NCBI GenBank assembly: GCA_002305315.1
Contig: DBQQ01000044.1
Span: 1-62,130 of the forward strand
DNA length: 62,130 nucleotides
Reading direction: 5' to 3'
Source of the DNA: Clostridiales bacterium UBA1390
Lineage (GTDB): Bacteria > Bacillota > Clostridia > Lachnospirales > Bianqueaceae
Part shown: positions 52,150-61,377 of the stretch, piece after piece
Position numbering within the stretch: position 1 is the stretch's first letter
How the letters are laid out: every line of letters begins with the position of its first letter
Made by a program: the position numbers and the translations under genes
The notes under the pieces: model-generated
The model's input: only the letters and a program-made list of their open reading frames with translations
Databases searched by the model: none
Told to the model about the DNA's origin: nothing

Positions 52150-53109
52150 ATGCCAAAGAAACAAAAAAGCAGCACCGTCAGAGGAAAGGGGCGTAAACAA
52201 GGCGCCATACGGCTGGATTTTCAGAAAAATAAGGCCGTTTACTTCATGTTCCTGCCGGTGGTTATCTTTTACTTAACATTTCATTACTATCCGATGAGTG
52301 GTATCATTCTCGCATTCAAGGATTTTAAGCCCGCATTGGGAATCTGGGGGAGTCCATTCACAGATGAGTTTGGCTTTAAGCATTTTATTGACTTTTTCAG
52401 CAGCAGTCATGCGGCGAGAACCATTACGAATACGATATTGATTAGCTTTTATCAGATCATTTTCGGATTTCCGATGCCGATCATTTTGGCGATCATGCTG
52501 AATGAACTGCGTAACCAGAAGTTTAAGAAGGTTATGCAGACGGTGACCTATTTCCCGCACTTCATCTCTACGGTGGTTGTGTGCGGTATGCTGACAGAAT
52601 TTTGCCTGAGTGACGGCTTGTTCAATCAGATCAGCGGATTCTTTGGTGTGGAGCCGGTATCTTTGCTCTCGCAGCCCAAGTATTTCCGAACGATATATGT
52701 GGCCAGTGGAATCTGGCAGTCCATGGGATGGGATAGCATCATCTATCTAGCGGCGATTGCCGGTATTGATACACAGTTGTACGAGGCGGCTTCTTTGGAT
52801 GGCGCGGGAAGATTTCGCAAAATATGGCATATTACGTTGCCGGGTATCAAGGGGACAATTGTCATTCTGTTCATCATGCAGATTGGTAAGATGATGAGCG
52901 TAGGTTCTGAAAAGATCCTGCTGCTGTACAATCCGTCTACCTATTCGACGGCGGATGTTATCTCTACGTATGTATATCGAAAAGGTCTTCTGGATCAGGA
53001 CTATAGCTATTCGACAGCGGTGAACCTGTTTAACTCGGTCATCAACTTTGTGCTGGTATTTTTGGCCAATGCATTGAGCCGGAAACTGACAGAGACCAGT
53101 CTGTTCTAA
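52150..53109 (+). CDS. ABC sugar permease, LplB type (cassette 2)
   Basis: A 319-residue permease with about six membrane segments, paralogous to the one at 21097 over nearly its full length: LPVVIFYLTFHYYPMSGIILAFKDF near the N-terminus (in parts), the ATPase-contact loop EAASLDGAGRFRKIWHITLP (about 215-235) and the ending SRKLTETSLF. A basic N-terminal tail of about 25 residues is longer than in cassette 1. AAGGGAGG lies about 8 bases before the ATG. The next permease starts 12 bases after its stop, the same spacing as in cassette 1. Confidence 0.94.
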   Translation: MPKKQKSSTVRGKGRKQGAIRLDFQKNKAVYFMFLPVVIFYLTFHYYPMSGIILAFKDFKPALGIWGSPFTDEFGFKHFIDFFSSSHAARTITNTILISFYQIIFGFPMPIILAIMLNELRNQKFKKVMQTVTYFPHFISTVVVCGMLTEFCLSDGLFNQISGFFGVEPVSLLSQPKYFRTIYVASGIWQSMGWDSIIYLAAIAGIDTQLYEAASLDGAGRFRKIWHITLPGIKGTIVILFIMQIGKMMSVGSEKILLLYNPSTYSTADVISTYVYRKGLLDQDYSYSTAVNLFNSVINFVLVFLANALSRKLTETSLF

Positions 53110-53121
53110 GGAGGGGAGAAA

Positions 53122-54000
53122 ATGGTCAGCGCAAGAAGCAAAGGCGATCGTATCGTCGATATTATCATCATTGTTGTTATGATCTTTTTGGGCATTGTCA
53201 TGCTGTATCCCATGCTGTATGAACTGATGGTTTCCTTCAGTGATCCTGCGGAGTTGATTCGTCATCGCGGCATTCTGATTTGGCCTCTGGGATTTGATAC
53301 TACGGCTTATCAGCTCGTATTGTCCAACCATCAGATCCTGACAGGATATGCGAATACGTTGTTTATTCTAGTGGTGGGTCTGGCGTTTAATATTGTCCTG
53401 ACATGTCTAGGTGCATACTGCCTAACCAGAGTCCACGTATACTGGCATCGTGTCATGACGATGTTTGTATTGATCACTATGTATTTTTCTGGTGGACTGA
53501 TTCCGATGTACTTAACCGTACGTGGCCTGCAGATGTATAACACACTGTGGTCCGTGATCATTCCGACCGCGATTAGCACGTATAACATGATTATCCTTAG
53601 ATCCTATTTCTCTTCTATTCCGGAAAGCCTGGTAGAATCTGTATTTATTGACGGAGGCGGGCATTTGACAGTATTGTTTAGGATCTTTATCCCGTTGTCT
53701 TTGCCGGCTATGGCGGTTATGGTGCTGTACTATGGCGTAGGACACTGGAATAGCTGGTTTAACGCGAACTTGTATATACAGGATCGTTTGAAATGGCCGC
53801 TGCAGCTTGTACTTCGAAACATCCTGATCGAGGGATCCAACCTGGATCTGGGCGGCGCCGTAGTGGCAGACTATGAGATGTTGGCGAAGAGCCTGAAGGC
53901 GGCGATGGTCATCGTGACCACGGTGCCGATCCTGGTCATCTATCCGTTCCTGCAGAAATACTTCGTAGGTGGTATGATGATTGGTTCGCTGAAGGAATAA
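53122..54000 (+). CDS. ABC sugar permease, LplC type (cassette 2)
   Basis: A 292-residue permease paralogous to the one at 22045, with the loop ESVFIDGGGHLTVLFRIF and the ending QKYFVGGMMIGSLKE. AAGGAGGGG precedes the start. With the LplB-type protein it forms the membrane channel; the ATPase is not in the window. It ends cassette 2; a terminator follows about 40 bases later. Confidence 0.94.
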   Translation: MVSARSKGDRIVDIIIIVVMIFLGIVMLYPMLYELMVSFSDPAELIRHRGILIWPLGFDTTAYQLVLSNHQILTGYANTLFILVVGLAFNIVLTCLGAYCLTRVHVYWHRVMTMFVLITMYFSGGLIPMYLTVRGLQMYNTLWSVIIPTAISTYNMIILRSYFSSIPESLVESVFIDGGGHLTVLFRIFIPLSLPAMAVMVLYYGVGHWNSWFNANLYIQDRLKWPLQLVLRNILIEGSNLDLGGAVVADYEMLAKSLKAAMVIVTTVPILVIYPFLQKYFVGGMMIGSLKE

Positions 54001-54041
54001 AAAGCGCGCTTTGAGGAAAAGTGAATATGGATGCATATAAG

Positions 54042-54088
54042 AGGACTCTCCTTTCCTGCCCGAAGAGGCGGGCGGGGAGTCCTTTTTT
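54042..54088 (+). terminator. Terminator of importer cassette 2
   Basis: Outer arms AGGACTC (54042-54048) and GAGTCCT (54077-54083) with an inner GCCCG/CGGGC stem, then TTTTTT. Confidence 0.8.
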
Positions 54089-54266
54089 AACTTCTTGTTT
54101 TTAGCGGATGATTTTGAGGGCACATTCGCGAAGAGCTATTCTAAATTAAAAGGATGTCCCACCCTTCTGAAACATAGAATAAATACCAATTGGGCAGGAG
54201 TAAATGCTACGCTTCATTCAAAAGACAAAATTAAATAAGAAATTGCTCTATAAGAATGTAAAAATG
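54089..54266. other. AT-rich gap, nothing clear
   Basis: Part of a 306-base gene-free stretch between the terminator of importer cassette 2 and the next promoter. I see no coding potential, repeat or hairpin of note. From here to the right end the DNA looks AT-richer than before. Confidence 0.5.
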
Positions 54267-54295
54267 TTGACTTTTTTTATTTAAAATGATATGCT
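54267..54295 (+). promoter_or_regulatory. Promoter directly in front of the small gene at 54307
   Basis: TTGACT at 54267-54272, a 17-base spacer and TATGCT at 54290-54295. The expected transcript start (about 54302) is only a few bases before the ATG at 54307. Confidence 0.5.
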
Positions 54296-54306
54296 GTATA
54301 GTGACT

Positions 54307-54702
54307 ATGGCTTATATAATCACGGAAGATGGTCAATTAGTCAGGACAGATATACGTCCGATGAGTGATATTTCAGTTGGAAATGATGATTATTATGACA
54401 GAACGGGAGTTCTTGTTACGGCCAGGATGTCATATAGCATGTATTCAAGAAATTATGATCTTTATAGAATAGCATATATATCTCCTTATGCACTGAGTGT
54501 AACAATTTCGGGTCCCAATGATTTGTCGATTCAATATATGGAAGCAAGGTTGGCGGCAACAGCATATGCGTATCCATTTCCAGAATGTTTAAACTGGGGA
54601 ACGAATACGGATACATCGCAATATATTATTGATGAAAAGAGATTTGTCAAGAGTGTTTTATCCGATGTTTTTTCTATCGAACACAAAATAGCTACTCATT
54701 GA
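54307..54702 (+). CDS. Small unknown protein, possibly leaderless or a gene remnant
   Basis: A 131-residue product, MAYIITEDGQLVRTDIRPMSDI..., rich in Tyr and Ser, with no signal peptide, membrane segment or recognised family. The ATG lies about 12 bases after the -10 box and has no ribosome binding site, so the message would be leaderless; an ATG at 54286 would lie before the -10 box. A strong hairpin with a T-rich tail overlaps its last codons and ends the transcript. Alternatively it is the 3' part of a once larger gene. Codon use is AT-rich. Confidence 0.45.
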   Translation: MAYIITEDGQLVRTDIRPMSDISVGNDDYYDRTGVLVTARMSYSMYSRNYDLYRIAYISPYALSVTISGPNDLSIQYMEARLAATAYAYPFPECLNWGTNTDTSQYIIDEKRFVKSVLSDVFSIEHKIATH

Positions 54703-54733
54703 ATCTATTTTTACAAGTAGCTATTTTATATTT
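54685..54733 (+). terminator. Terminator overlapping the end of the small gene
   Basis: Perfect 12-bp stem AAAATAGCTACT / AGTAGCTATTTT (54685-54696 with 54716-54727) with a T-rich 3' arm and tail. The stop codon of the small gene (54700-54702) lies in the loop. Confidence 0.8.
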
Positions 54734-54782
54734 GGAGGAATTCATTTAATAAATCACATATAGAAATTTCATACTAATTAGA

Positions 54783-54812
54783 TTGTTCTTGCAAAGAGAT
54801 ATATGCTATCAT
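54783..54812 (+). promoter_or_regulatory. Possible promoter of the two-component genes
   Basis: TTGTTC at 54783-54788, an 18-base spacer and TATCAT at 54807-54812 preceded by TGC. It leaves a leader of about 115 bases before the response regulator gene. Confidence 0.5.
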
Positions 54813-54933
54813 AAATAAGAAGAAACTTAGTTGAAGGGTGAATATCGATTCGCCCAGACAGTAAAGATGATTTCAACTTTACACGAATTTTATAGCTCTT
54901 TATATACACTCAACGTAGAAACGAGGTGGTTCG

Positions 54934-55614
54934 ATGAAAATTTTGATTGTAGAAGATGAAGAAAAGCTGCGCAACTCCCTTGCAGAAGGGTTACGTTTGA
55001 AAGGATATGCTATTGATGTAGCGGGAGATGGAGAGAGTGCAGATGAAAAGGCCTTTTATGAAAGATATGATCTCATCATTCTGGACCTGAATCTACCCAA
55101 GCTAGATGGGTTTTCTGCGCTCGAAAATTTTCGTAAGGAAAATTTGGATGTTCCTGTGTTGATTCTGTCTGCCCGTGATGGGATTGAAGACAAGGTAAAA
55201 GGGCTAGATTTGGGAGCCAACGACTACCTGACTAAACCTTTTCATTTTGCGGAGTTAGAGGCTCGTGTGCGCTCACTGCTACGTAGGAAAACAGTGATCG
55301 AAAACACTGTTTTGTCCAGTGGGTCTCTTTGTTTTGACACCGCATCCAGAATCGTAACCGCAGCGGGGCATCCAGTCTCTCTGACTGCGAAAGAAAATGC
55401 CCTATTGGAGTATCTGCTGCTGCATAAAGGACGAGTAATCAAATTAGAAGAACTGATCGAACACGTATGGGACAGTAATGCTGACACCTTTTCTAATTCA
55501 GTTCGAGTTCATATGTCCTCCCTGCGTCGGAAGTTAAAAGGACAGTTGGGATATGATCCTATCTGTAATATCATCGGCGAAGGGTATGTGATTCGTGAGG
55601 GAGGAAGCGTATGA
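54934..55614 (+). CDS. OmpR-family response regulator
   Basis: A 226-residue DNA-binding regulator. Receiver domain (1-115): acidic pair in VEDEEKL (about 7-9), phospho-acceptor Asp in LIILDLNLP (about 51), Ser/Thr in LILSARD (about 79), Lys in YLTKPFHF (about 101). C-terminal winged helix (about 128-222) with SLTAKENALLEYLL and RVHMSSLRRKL. Its stop overlaps the start of the kinase gene (ATGA). The likely targets are the thioredoxin/ABC genes that follow on the same strand. The start has GAGGTGG 5 bases upstream. Confidence 0.95.
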   Translation: MKILIVEDEEKLRNSLAEGLRLKGYAIDVAGDGESADEKAFYERYDLIILDLNLPKLDGFSALENFRKENLDVPVLILSARDGIEDKVKGLDLGANDYLTKPFHFAELEARVRSLLRRKTVIENTVLSSGSLCFDTASRIVTAAGHPVSLTAKENALLEYLLLHKGRVIKLEELIEHVWDSNADTFSNSVRVHMSSLRRKLKGQLGYDPICNIIGEGYVIREGGSV

Positions 55615-56705
55615 AAAGAAGTATCCCGTTAAAGCTAAAACTAACTACTATTTCAGTGTGTATTTTAACTGTTATGTGTGTGGCGTTTGCAATCTCTACT
55701 ATTTACTCAACCAATGGGCTGGTTCAGGCCACCATTACTACGCCAGCGATCTCTGTTGATGAAAGTATGCCAGCAATAACATCGGAGCCCTCTGTTGCAG
55801 TCACGGAAGCTCTCTGGCAATTTAGGGGAACAACCGTGTTGGTTATGTTCTGTCTTATTGCGATAGGTTCTGCTTTAACCTATCTGTTTGCTTCCAGAAC
55901 ACTTAAGCCATTGGAAGACCTTACAGAGAGAGTTCAACATATTGACATTCACAATCTAGATGAGGGTGTCTCAATTCCACAAACAAAAGATGAAGTTGCA
56001 AAGTTGGCTCAGGCGTTTCAAAATATGACCGAGAAAATCAATCTGTCCTATCAGGTACAAAAAAATTTTTCTGCTAATGCTGCCCATGAATTACGTACCC
56101 CTCTCGCTGCGATTCAAACCCAGTTGGATGTATTTCAAATGAAGCCAGATCGAAATCCTGAGGAATACACAAATTTGCTCCAAAGTATTGGAGAAAGCAC
56201 AGAGCGTCTTTCCAATCTGGTAAAAGATCTGCTCACATTTACGAACGAACAAGGGATAGGAAAAAAGGAACCAGTAGAGTTGAGACCTTTGCTTGAAGAA
56301 ACGGTCTTTGAACTTGAAGAATATGCTGCTACTAAACAAATTGAAATTACGATTTCTGGCCAAGGAACAGTGTTAGGCGATGACAGTTTGTTGCAGCGAG
56401 CGTTTTTTAATCTGATCTCCAATGCAATCCGCTACAATGTAGATTGCGGCTCCATTTTCATCGAAATAACAGATGCTCAGGTAACTATTGCAGATACCGG
56501 TATCGGTATTCCTGATGAGGCTAAGTCTCATATTTTTGACACATTTTTCTGTGTAGACAAGTCTCGCAGTCGAGAACTGGGTGGCAGTGGTCTTGGGCTA
56601 GCCATTGTAAAAAGTATTATAGAAAAGCATAATGGATACATTTATGTGAAAAACAATCAGCCTCAAGGCAGTATATTTATCGTAGGCTTTAATGGTAATA
56701 TATAA
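55611..56705 (+). CDS. Sensor histidine kinase
   Basis: A 364-residue membrane kinase. First membrane segment about 10-32, a short outside part of about 40 residues, second segment about 75-98, HAMP-like linker to about 150, then the H box AANAAHELRTPLAAIQ-type (about 157-172, seen as NAAHELRTPLAAI), N box ISNAIRYN (about 270), G1 IADTGIGIPDEA and G2 GGSGLGLAIVKSI. The short outside domain suggests sensing within or close to the membrane. Co-translated with the regulator; a strong terminator follows. Confidence 0.95.
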   Translation: MKRSIPLKLKLTTISVCILTVMCVAFAISTIYSTNGLVQATITTPAISVDESMPAITSEPSVAVTEALWQFRGTTVLVMFCLIAIGSALTYLFASRTLKPLEDLTERVQHIDIHNLDEGVSIPQTKDEVAKLAQAFQNMTEKINLSYQVQKNFSANAAHELRTPLAAIQTQLDVFQMKPDRNPEEYTNLLQSIGESTERLSNLVKDLLTFTNEQGIGKKEPVELRPLLEETVFELEEYAATKQIEITISGQGTVLGDDSLLQRAFFNLISNAIRYNVDCGSIFIEITDAQVTIADTGIGIPDEAKSHIFDTFFCVDKSRSRELGGSGLGLAIVKSIIEKHNGYIYVKNNQPQGSIFIVGFNGNI

Positions 56706-56746
56706 AGAAAAGGACAGAATTGCACTACGAAGGAAATATCTAATGA

Positions 56747-56786
56747 GAGAGGACGCCGGAAGAAATTCTTCCGGCGTCCTCTTTAT
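56747..56786 (+). terminator. Terminator after the two-component genes
   Basis: Very strong stem, GAGGACGCCGGAAG paired with CTTCCGGCGTCCTC inside 56747-56783, followed by TTTATA. Confidence 0.85.
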
Positions 56787-56862
56787 ATGGATTTTATACC
56801 AGCCGCGCTATACTCCTTATGTAATGTAACTACACTACAACAAAGAAAGGATTGTATTTAAG

Positions 56863-57501
56863 ATGAAAAAAATGATTTCAGTATTTTTGCTGCTGGTGAT
56901 GGCACTTAGTTTGGCTTCTTGTGGAAAGTCCGACACAAACGCCGACACAAACGGAGGAGCTTCAACCACCGTCGCTGAGGCGCAGCAGGGGTCCTCCACA
57001 TCAGAACAGAATGAGTCTAAGCCTGTTTCTTTGGGCGATTTCTCCGCACAGGATTTTGATGGTAATGCTGTTTCCAAGGATATTTTTGCAGATTACGATT
57101 TGACCATGGTTAATCTTTGGACAACTACTTGCAGCTATTGTATTGAGGAAATGCCTATCTTGAATGAACTGAGAAAGGAATTTCAGGATGACGGTGTTCG
57201 CTTCAACATCATCAGTGTTTGTATGGATGTTGGAAATACCAATGAGATCAATGAGGACAGCCTGAAAAAAGCAAAGGAAATCATTAAAACCGCAGGAGTA
57301 GAGTATCCTACCCTGATCCCAGACAGCGTGCTTCTGGAAGGTCGTTTGAAGGGCATTCAGGCATTTCCGGAAAGTTTCTTTGTAGACAGCGAAGGAAATG
57401 TGGTCAGTGAGCCTTATGTTGGCGCAATGCCCAAGAACCACTGGCGTGTCACAATGAAGAATGAAATTGAGAAGATTGCACAGAAAGGGAACGAGGAATA
57501 A
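56863..57501 (+). CDS. TlpA-like thioredoxin-fold lipoprotein
   Basis: A 212-residue lipoprotein: signal peptide with lipobox LASC (about 17-20), a Thr/Ser/Ala linker to about 55, then a thioredoxin fold. The active site is CSYC (residues 90-93, in TCSYCIEEMP) and the cis-proline segment is AFPESFFVD (about 166-174). It would act as a thiol-disulfide reductase on the outer face of the membrane. AAAGGA lies before the start. A TGTAACTACA palindrome near 56824 could be an operator. The ABC gene begins 3 bases after its stop, so they share a transcript. Confidence 0.93.
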   Translation: MKKMISVFLLLVMALSLASCGKSDTNADTNGGASTTVAEAQQGSSTSEQNESKPVSLGDFSAQDFDGNAVSKDIFADYDLTMVNLWTTTCSYCIEEMPILNELRKEFQDDGVRFNIISVCMDVGNTNEINEDSLKKAKEIIKTAGVEYPTLIPDSVLLEGRLKGIQAFPESFFVDSEGNVVSEPYVGAMPKNHWRVTMKNEIEKIAQKGNEE

Positions 57502-57504
57502 CCC

Positions 57505-59406
57505 ATGTTTGAATTAAAAAATATCACCAAAACATTTGGGGGCGAAGTAGCGCTGAAAAATGTGTCACTCTCCATTAGCGGAGGGATGAACTACATCATC
57601 GGCGCATCCGGTAGCGGAAAAACAACATTGCTCCGCATTCTTTCTTCCATGGATAGACAGTATGAAGGCGAAGCATTTTATTGTGGCAGAAACCTTAAAG
57701 AACTATCTGATCAGGATCGCTCCCAGTTCTATGCAACGGAACTTGGCTTTATTGCCCAGGGTTTCCACTTGATTGACGAACTAACTGTTCGGGAGAACAT
57801 TTTGGTTCCGACCTATCTGAGTCGAAACGATAGTGAAAAGCGTCTGAGTATGCTCTTAAAAAAGTTGGGGATTGAAAAACTGGCTGATCAGAAGGTTCGC
57901 ACACTGTCAGGCGGACAGAAGCAGCGCGTAGCCATTGCCAGAGAACTGATGAAAGATCCTCAGGTGCTGATTGCCGATGAGCCTACTGCTGCATTGGATG
58001 CCAAAACCGCCCATGAGATTGGGGCACTACTGACGTCAATTGCCAAAGAGCGGACAGTCATCGTTGTGACCCACGACATCTCTCTCATTCAAGGTAAATG
58101 CTCCGTTTTTGAGTTAGATAAAGGCGTACTGATTAGATCGGACAAAGGTGACAGCACCACGAAAGCACATAGCCGCTCCACGGAGAATCTCCGCCTGACC
58201 ATGCGCTCTGCTCTGCGGATGGCCGGAGTGACCGGCAAGCGCCAGATGGGAAAACTTCTCTCTATCGTCCTTGCAATGGCGATTGCTGCCTCCTGTCTTG
58301 CTGTGAACTTCAGCGGTATGCTAAATGGAAGTAGCAGTGAAGCGTTTCAGGAGCTTTTAGAAAAGCAGGGAAACTCGGTTCTAAATCTTCTGCTTGTTCC
58401 TTCGTTTACAAGTGGTGGCGAGGTAGGCAAGGAAAATCCTGGTGTTCCACAAGGTGTAGAGCAAGACATCAGCGGACTGCTGGAGGAATACCAAAATGAT
58501 GACCGTATTGAGGCTATCATCATGGATGCACCAATGGAAGATATGGTTGTTACTGTAGATGGCAAGGACTTCATTATTGAAGAAAGCGGACAGTCCCCAA
58601 ACTTCAATCAGATCATTGCCGGTCGCATCGCCGATAATAGTAAAAACGAAATCGTTTTGCCTAAAATCTTAGTGAAAAAAATGGGCTATACCAATGAAGA
58701 GATTCTCGGAAAAGAACTTTCCTTTGTCGGTTCGGTCTATAACTGGGACAGTGGTAAGCCGGTGGCAATGCCTATTTCCTTTACCGCTAAGGTTTCTGGT
58801 ATTGCAGATACCTCTTATGGCATTGAATTTGATGGAAAAGTTGAGCAGTTCGAGCATGAGGATTCCCTGTTTCCGTCATTGGCAATCATGAAAGATATTT
58901 ATGCTCAGGCAGAGAAAGAAAATCCCAGTTTTAGTTTCACTATCCGCGCAGATTCTCCCGAGCATTTTTTGGAACTTTACGATGAATTGATGGCAAAGGG
59001 CATTGTGCCGCTGGGGCAGGCTGAGTTGATTCGGGACATTATGGGACTAAAGGGAACTGCTCTGGTGCAGACTGGCCTTTCTTCCGCTTTGATTGTCATA
59101 CTTTCCGTATTGGCTGCGCTTTCCGTATGCTTGGTTTGCGGATTTATGCGCAGAAAGGAGTATGCTGTCTATCGCCTCTGTGGCTATACAAAAAATAGTA
59201 TCGTCTTGCTGACGCTGGTGGAATACACCGGAATGTTCTTGCTTACCGGACTTTTTAGCATGATTGTGGCGCTATTGCTGAGCGTCCCTCTCTGGCTGGG
59301 ATGTGCGCTTAGTTTTGGCGTGTCTGCTTTCTGCTTTGCAGAGACTTGCCTTATTTCCACCTCGGTTAATCCCCTGACCGCCTTGAAAACAGGAGGACGC
59401 GGATGA
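57505..59406 (+). CDS. MacB-like ABC protein (ATPase plus FtsX-type permease) A
   Basis: A 633-residue fusion. N-terminal ATPase: Walker A GASGSGKTT (about 33-41), signature [13 protein letters not shown] (about 135-147), Walker B VLIADEPTAALD (about 153-164), H-loop VVTHD. Then one membrane segment (about 253-272), an outside domain of about 250 residues, and two or three C-terminal membrane segments (about 530-625) of the FtsX type. This order is that of MacB-type mechanotransmission proteins, which often act on lipoproteins or peptides at the membrane and need not transport. The usual four-segment set seems present. It overlaps the next gene by 4 bases. Confidence 0.93.
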   Translation: MFELKNITKTFGGEVALKNVSLSISGGMNYIIGASGSGKTTLLRILSSMDRQYEGEAFYCGRNLKELSDQDRSQFYATELGFIAQGFHLIDELTVRENILVPTYLSRNDSEKRLSMLLKKLGIEKLADQKVRTLSGGQKQRVAIARELMKDPQVLIADEPTAALDAKTAHEIGALLTSIAKERTVIVVTHDISLIQGKCSVFELDKGVLIRSDKGDSTTKAHSRSTENLRLTMRSALRMAGVTGKRQMGKLLSIVLAMAIAASCLAVNFSGMLNGSSSEAFQELLEKQGNSVLNLLLVPSFTSGGEVGKENPGVPQGVEQDISGLLEEYQNDDRIEAIIMDAPMEDMVVTVDGKDFIIEESGQSPNFNQIIAGRIADNSKNEIVLPKILVKKMGYTNEEILGKELSFVGSVYNWDSGKPVAMPISFTAKVSGIADTSYGIEFDGKVEQFEHEDSLFPSLAIMKDIYAQAEKENPSFSFTIRADSPEHFLELYDELMAKGIVPLGQAELIRDIMGLKGTALVQTGLSSALIVILSVLAALSVCLVCGFMRRKEYAVYRLCGYTKNSIVLLTLVEYTGMFLLTGLFSMIVALLLSVPLWLGCALSFGVSAFCFAETCLISTSVNPLTALKTGGRG

Positions 59407-61199
59407 TTGAACTGAACAATATTTCAAAAAAATATGGGGATCAAATCGTACTGGATGGATTTTCTTATACATTTGGAGAGAACGGTATTACCTGCCTGTT
59501 AGGTGCGTCCGGATCGGGAAAAAGCACGCTGCTTAACCTTCTCGCGGGATTCGATCGAGAATACAGCGGAAAAATTCTGGTGGATGGGCAAGTGCTTTCG
59601 GAACTGTCGGATGAAGAGCTTTGCGAGTACCGCAAACATACCATTGGTTTTGTGTTTCAGGAATATCATCTGCTCACAGGCTATACAGTGCTAGAAAATA
59701 TCCTGTTAGCCGCTGAACTGACCTGTCAGGATAACGCCCAAAATAGAGAATGGGCTCTCTCTCTGTTGCGTCGTCTTAATATTGAAGAAAAGGCAAACGA
59801 GAAAACAGAAAATCTTTCCGGTGGGCAAAAACAACGTGTGGCTATTGCGCGGGCGTTGGCTGGAAATCCCCAGGTGATTCTGGCCGATGAACCGACCGGA
59901 GCCCTTGATCGCAAAACTGCGGATGAGATTATGGCAATTCTTTCGGAGATTGCAAAACAAAGCCCGGTCTTGATTATTACTCACGACCGTAAAATCTGTG
60001 ATTATGCAGATGAGGTTGTCACCATAGAAGATGGTAAATGCAGAGTATGGAAAGAGGCGAAAAAACAGGCAGTTACAGTTTTAACACAAAAGGAAGCACT
60101 TCCTGATGTGCCCATTTCTATGTCTAAGAGAGCATTGCACAACTTCAAGACGCATTTCAAACGATTTTTGGGAATTTCTCTTGCAGTAACGATTGCAGTA
60201 TGTGCGATACTTATGTCATTCTCTTCACAAAACATAATAGAAGAAAAAATCAATCACTTTGAGCAAAAAAATACCGCGTTCTCCTGGGGACAGATTTTAC
60301 TGAAGGAAAATGACAAGGTAGAAGATGTACTTTCACTGCTTGAACGATCTCCGGATATCCAGCAGTACTATATACAGTATCCAGTCCCAGAGTGCAAAAT
60401 AGAATTTGGAGGACACAGCCTTTCTGTTCCGCCAAAACAATTTGGTAGTATTTCCAACGAGTCCATGAACATCGGTGTCATGCCCAGAGATGGGGAGATT
60501 GCTATCACGCCATCCCTTGCCAAACAGTTTGCACAGGATATCCGTACGCTGATTGGAAAAGAAATCGTCTTCTCCTGTGGTAATTTTTCAAGGAAACTGC
60601 AAATCAGCGGCATTTACAGTGGCAGTTTTGATGACTACTACCTGGATGCAAAAACGGAACAGGAGCTCTATGGCACTTTGCAAGGGGATGAGTCCCCTGT
60701 ATCGGTGACTTATCAGGTCAACGGCTTTGACGAAGTTCTGGAAGTAGTTGCTCAGCTTACAGAGCAGGGAATCGTTCCTATTACAGCTGCAAAACAGGTG
60801 GAAAGTTTGAAAGAGACCTTTTTGCAGGTGCAAACGATGTTTATTCTTGTATCAGTCTTCATTGTTGTGATTGCACTTACCATCAGTGGGATGCTACTGA
60901 TGAAGCTGGCTCGTATGCGCTCGGGTGAAATAGGACTTCTGATGGCGCTCGGATATCATCGTGGACAGATCCAAAAGATGCTTCTTTGGGAAAGCCTGCT
61001 GTTGTCGTCTCTTTCGGCCTTGACAACCACATTGTTTGCACTCCTTCTCACCACCCTGTCAGGGATTCTTCCGGTTCATATTGCCCCGCTTCAGTTTGCT
61101 GGGAGCATTTGCGGAACCGTCCTTCTGGTATGGTTTATTACTGCCATAGCCAACGCAAAATTACTGCGAACAGACCCTGCAAAAGCGTTGAGGGAATGA
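59403..61199 (+). CDS. MacB-like ABC protein (ATPase plus FtsX-type permease) B
   Basis: A 598-residue partner of protein A with the same layout: Walker [10 protein letters not shown] (about 33-41), signature [13 protein letters not shown] (about 138-150), Walker [13 protein letters not shown] (about 157-168), a membrane segment near 260-278, an outside domain, and C-terminal membrane segments (about 475-590), ending TDPAKALRE, a common ending for this family. The pair probably forms a heterodimer. The stop lies 10 bases before a GGAGG site serving the next small gene. Confidence 0.93.
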   Translation: MIELNNISKKYGDQIVLDGFSYTFGENGITCLLGASGSGKSTLLNLLAGFDREYSGKILVDGQVLSELSDEELCEYRKHTIGFVFQEYHLLTGYTVLENILLAAELTCQDNAQNREWALSLLRRLNIEEKANEKTENLSGGQKQRVAIARALAGNPQVILADEPTGALDRKTADEIMAILSEIAKQSPVLIITHDRKICDYADEVVTIEDGKCRVWKEAKKQAVTVLTQKEALPDVPISMSKRALHNFKTHFKRFLGISLAVTIAVCAILMSFSSQNIIEEKINHFEQKNTAFSWGQILLKENDKVEDVLSLLERSPDIQQYYIQYPVPECKIEFGGHSLSVPPKQFGSISNESMNIGVMPRDGEIAITPSLAKQFAQDIRTLIGKEIVFSCGNFSRKLQISGIYSGSFDDYYLDAKTEQELYGTLQGDESPVSVTYQVNGFDEVLEVVAQLTEQGIVPITAAKQVESLKETFLQVQTMFILVSVFIVVIALTISGMLLMKLARMRSGEIGLLMALGYHRGQIQKMLLWESLLLSSLSALTTTLFALLLTTLSGILPVHIAPLQFAGSICGTVLLVWFITAIANAKLLRTDPAKALRE

Positions 61200-61221
61200 G
61201 TGACATTAAGGAGGAAACCCA

Positions 61222-61377
61222 ATGAAGCAAAAAAATATCTTTCATTCCAACTGGATCACGGTATTGTTGCTAGTCATCGGTGTTATATTTCTGAGTCTTG
61301 GAATCTGGCGGGAGGAGTATGCTATCGTCATGAGCAAGGCCATCAATATCTGTTTGGAGTGTATTGGAATTGGATAA
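61222..61377 (+). CDS. 51-residue CXXC membrane mini-protein (CD1871A-like)
   Basis: A small protein with one membrane segment (about residues 12-28, WITVLLLVIGVIFLSLGIW) and a C-terminal NICLECIGIG with a CxxC pair. AAGGAGG at 61208-61214 is 7 bases before the ATG. It matches the CD1871A-type CXXC proteins of Clostridia, which I recall lying beside membrane 4Fe-4S proteins and thioredoxin-like proteins, as here. The last 14 bases overlap the next gene. Role unknown; the position suggests passing electrons or disulfides between the iron-sulfur protein and the thioredoxin-like lipoprotein. Confidence 0.85.
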   Translation: MKQKNIFHSNWITVLLLVIGVIFLSLGIWREEYAIVMSKAINICLECIGIG

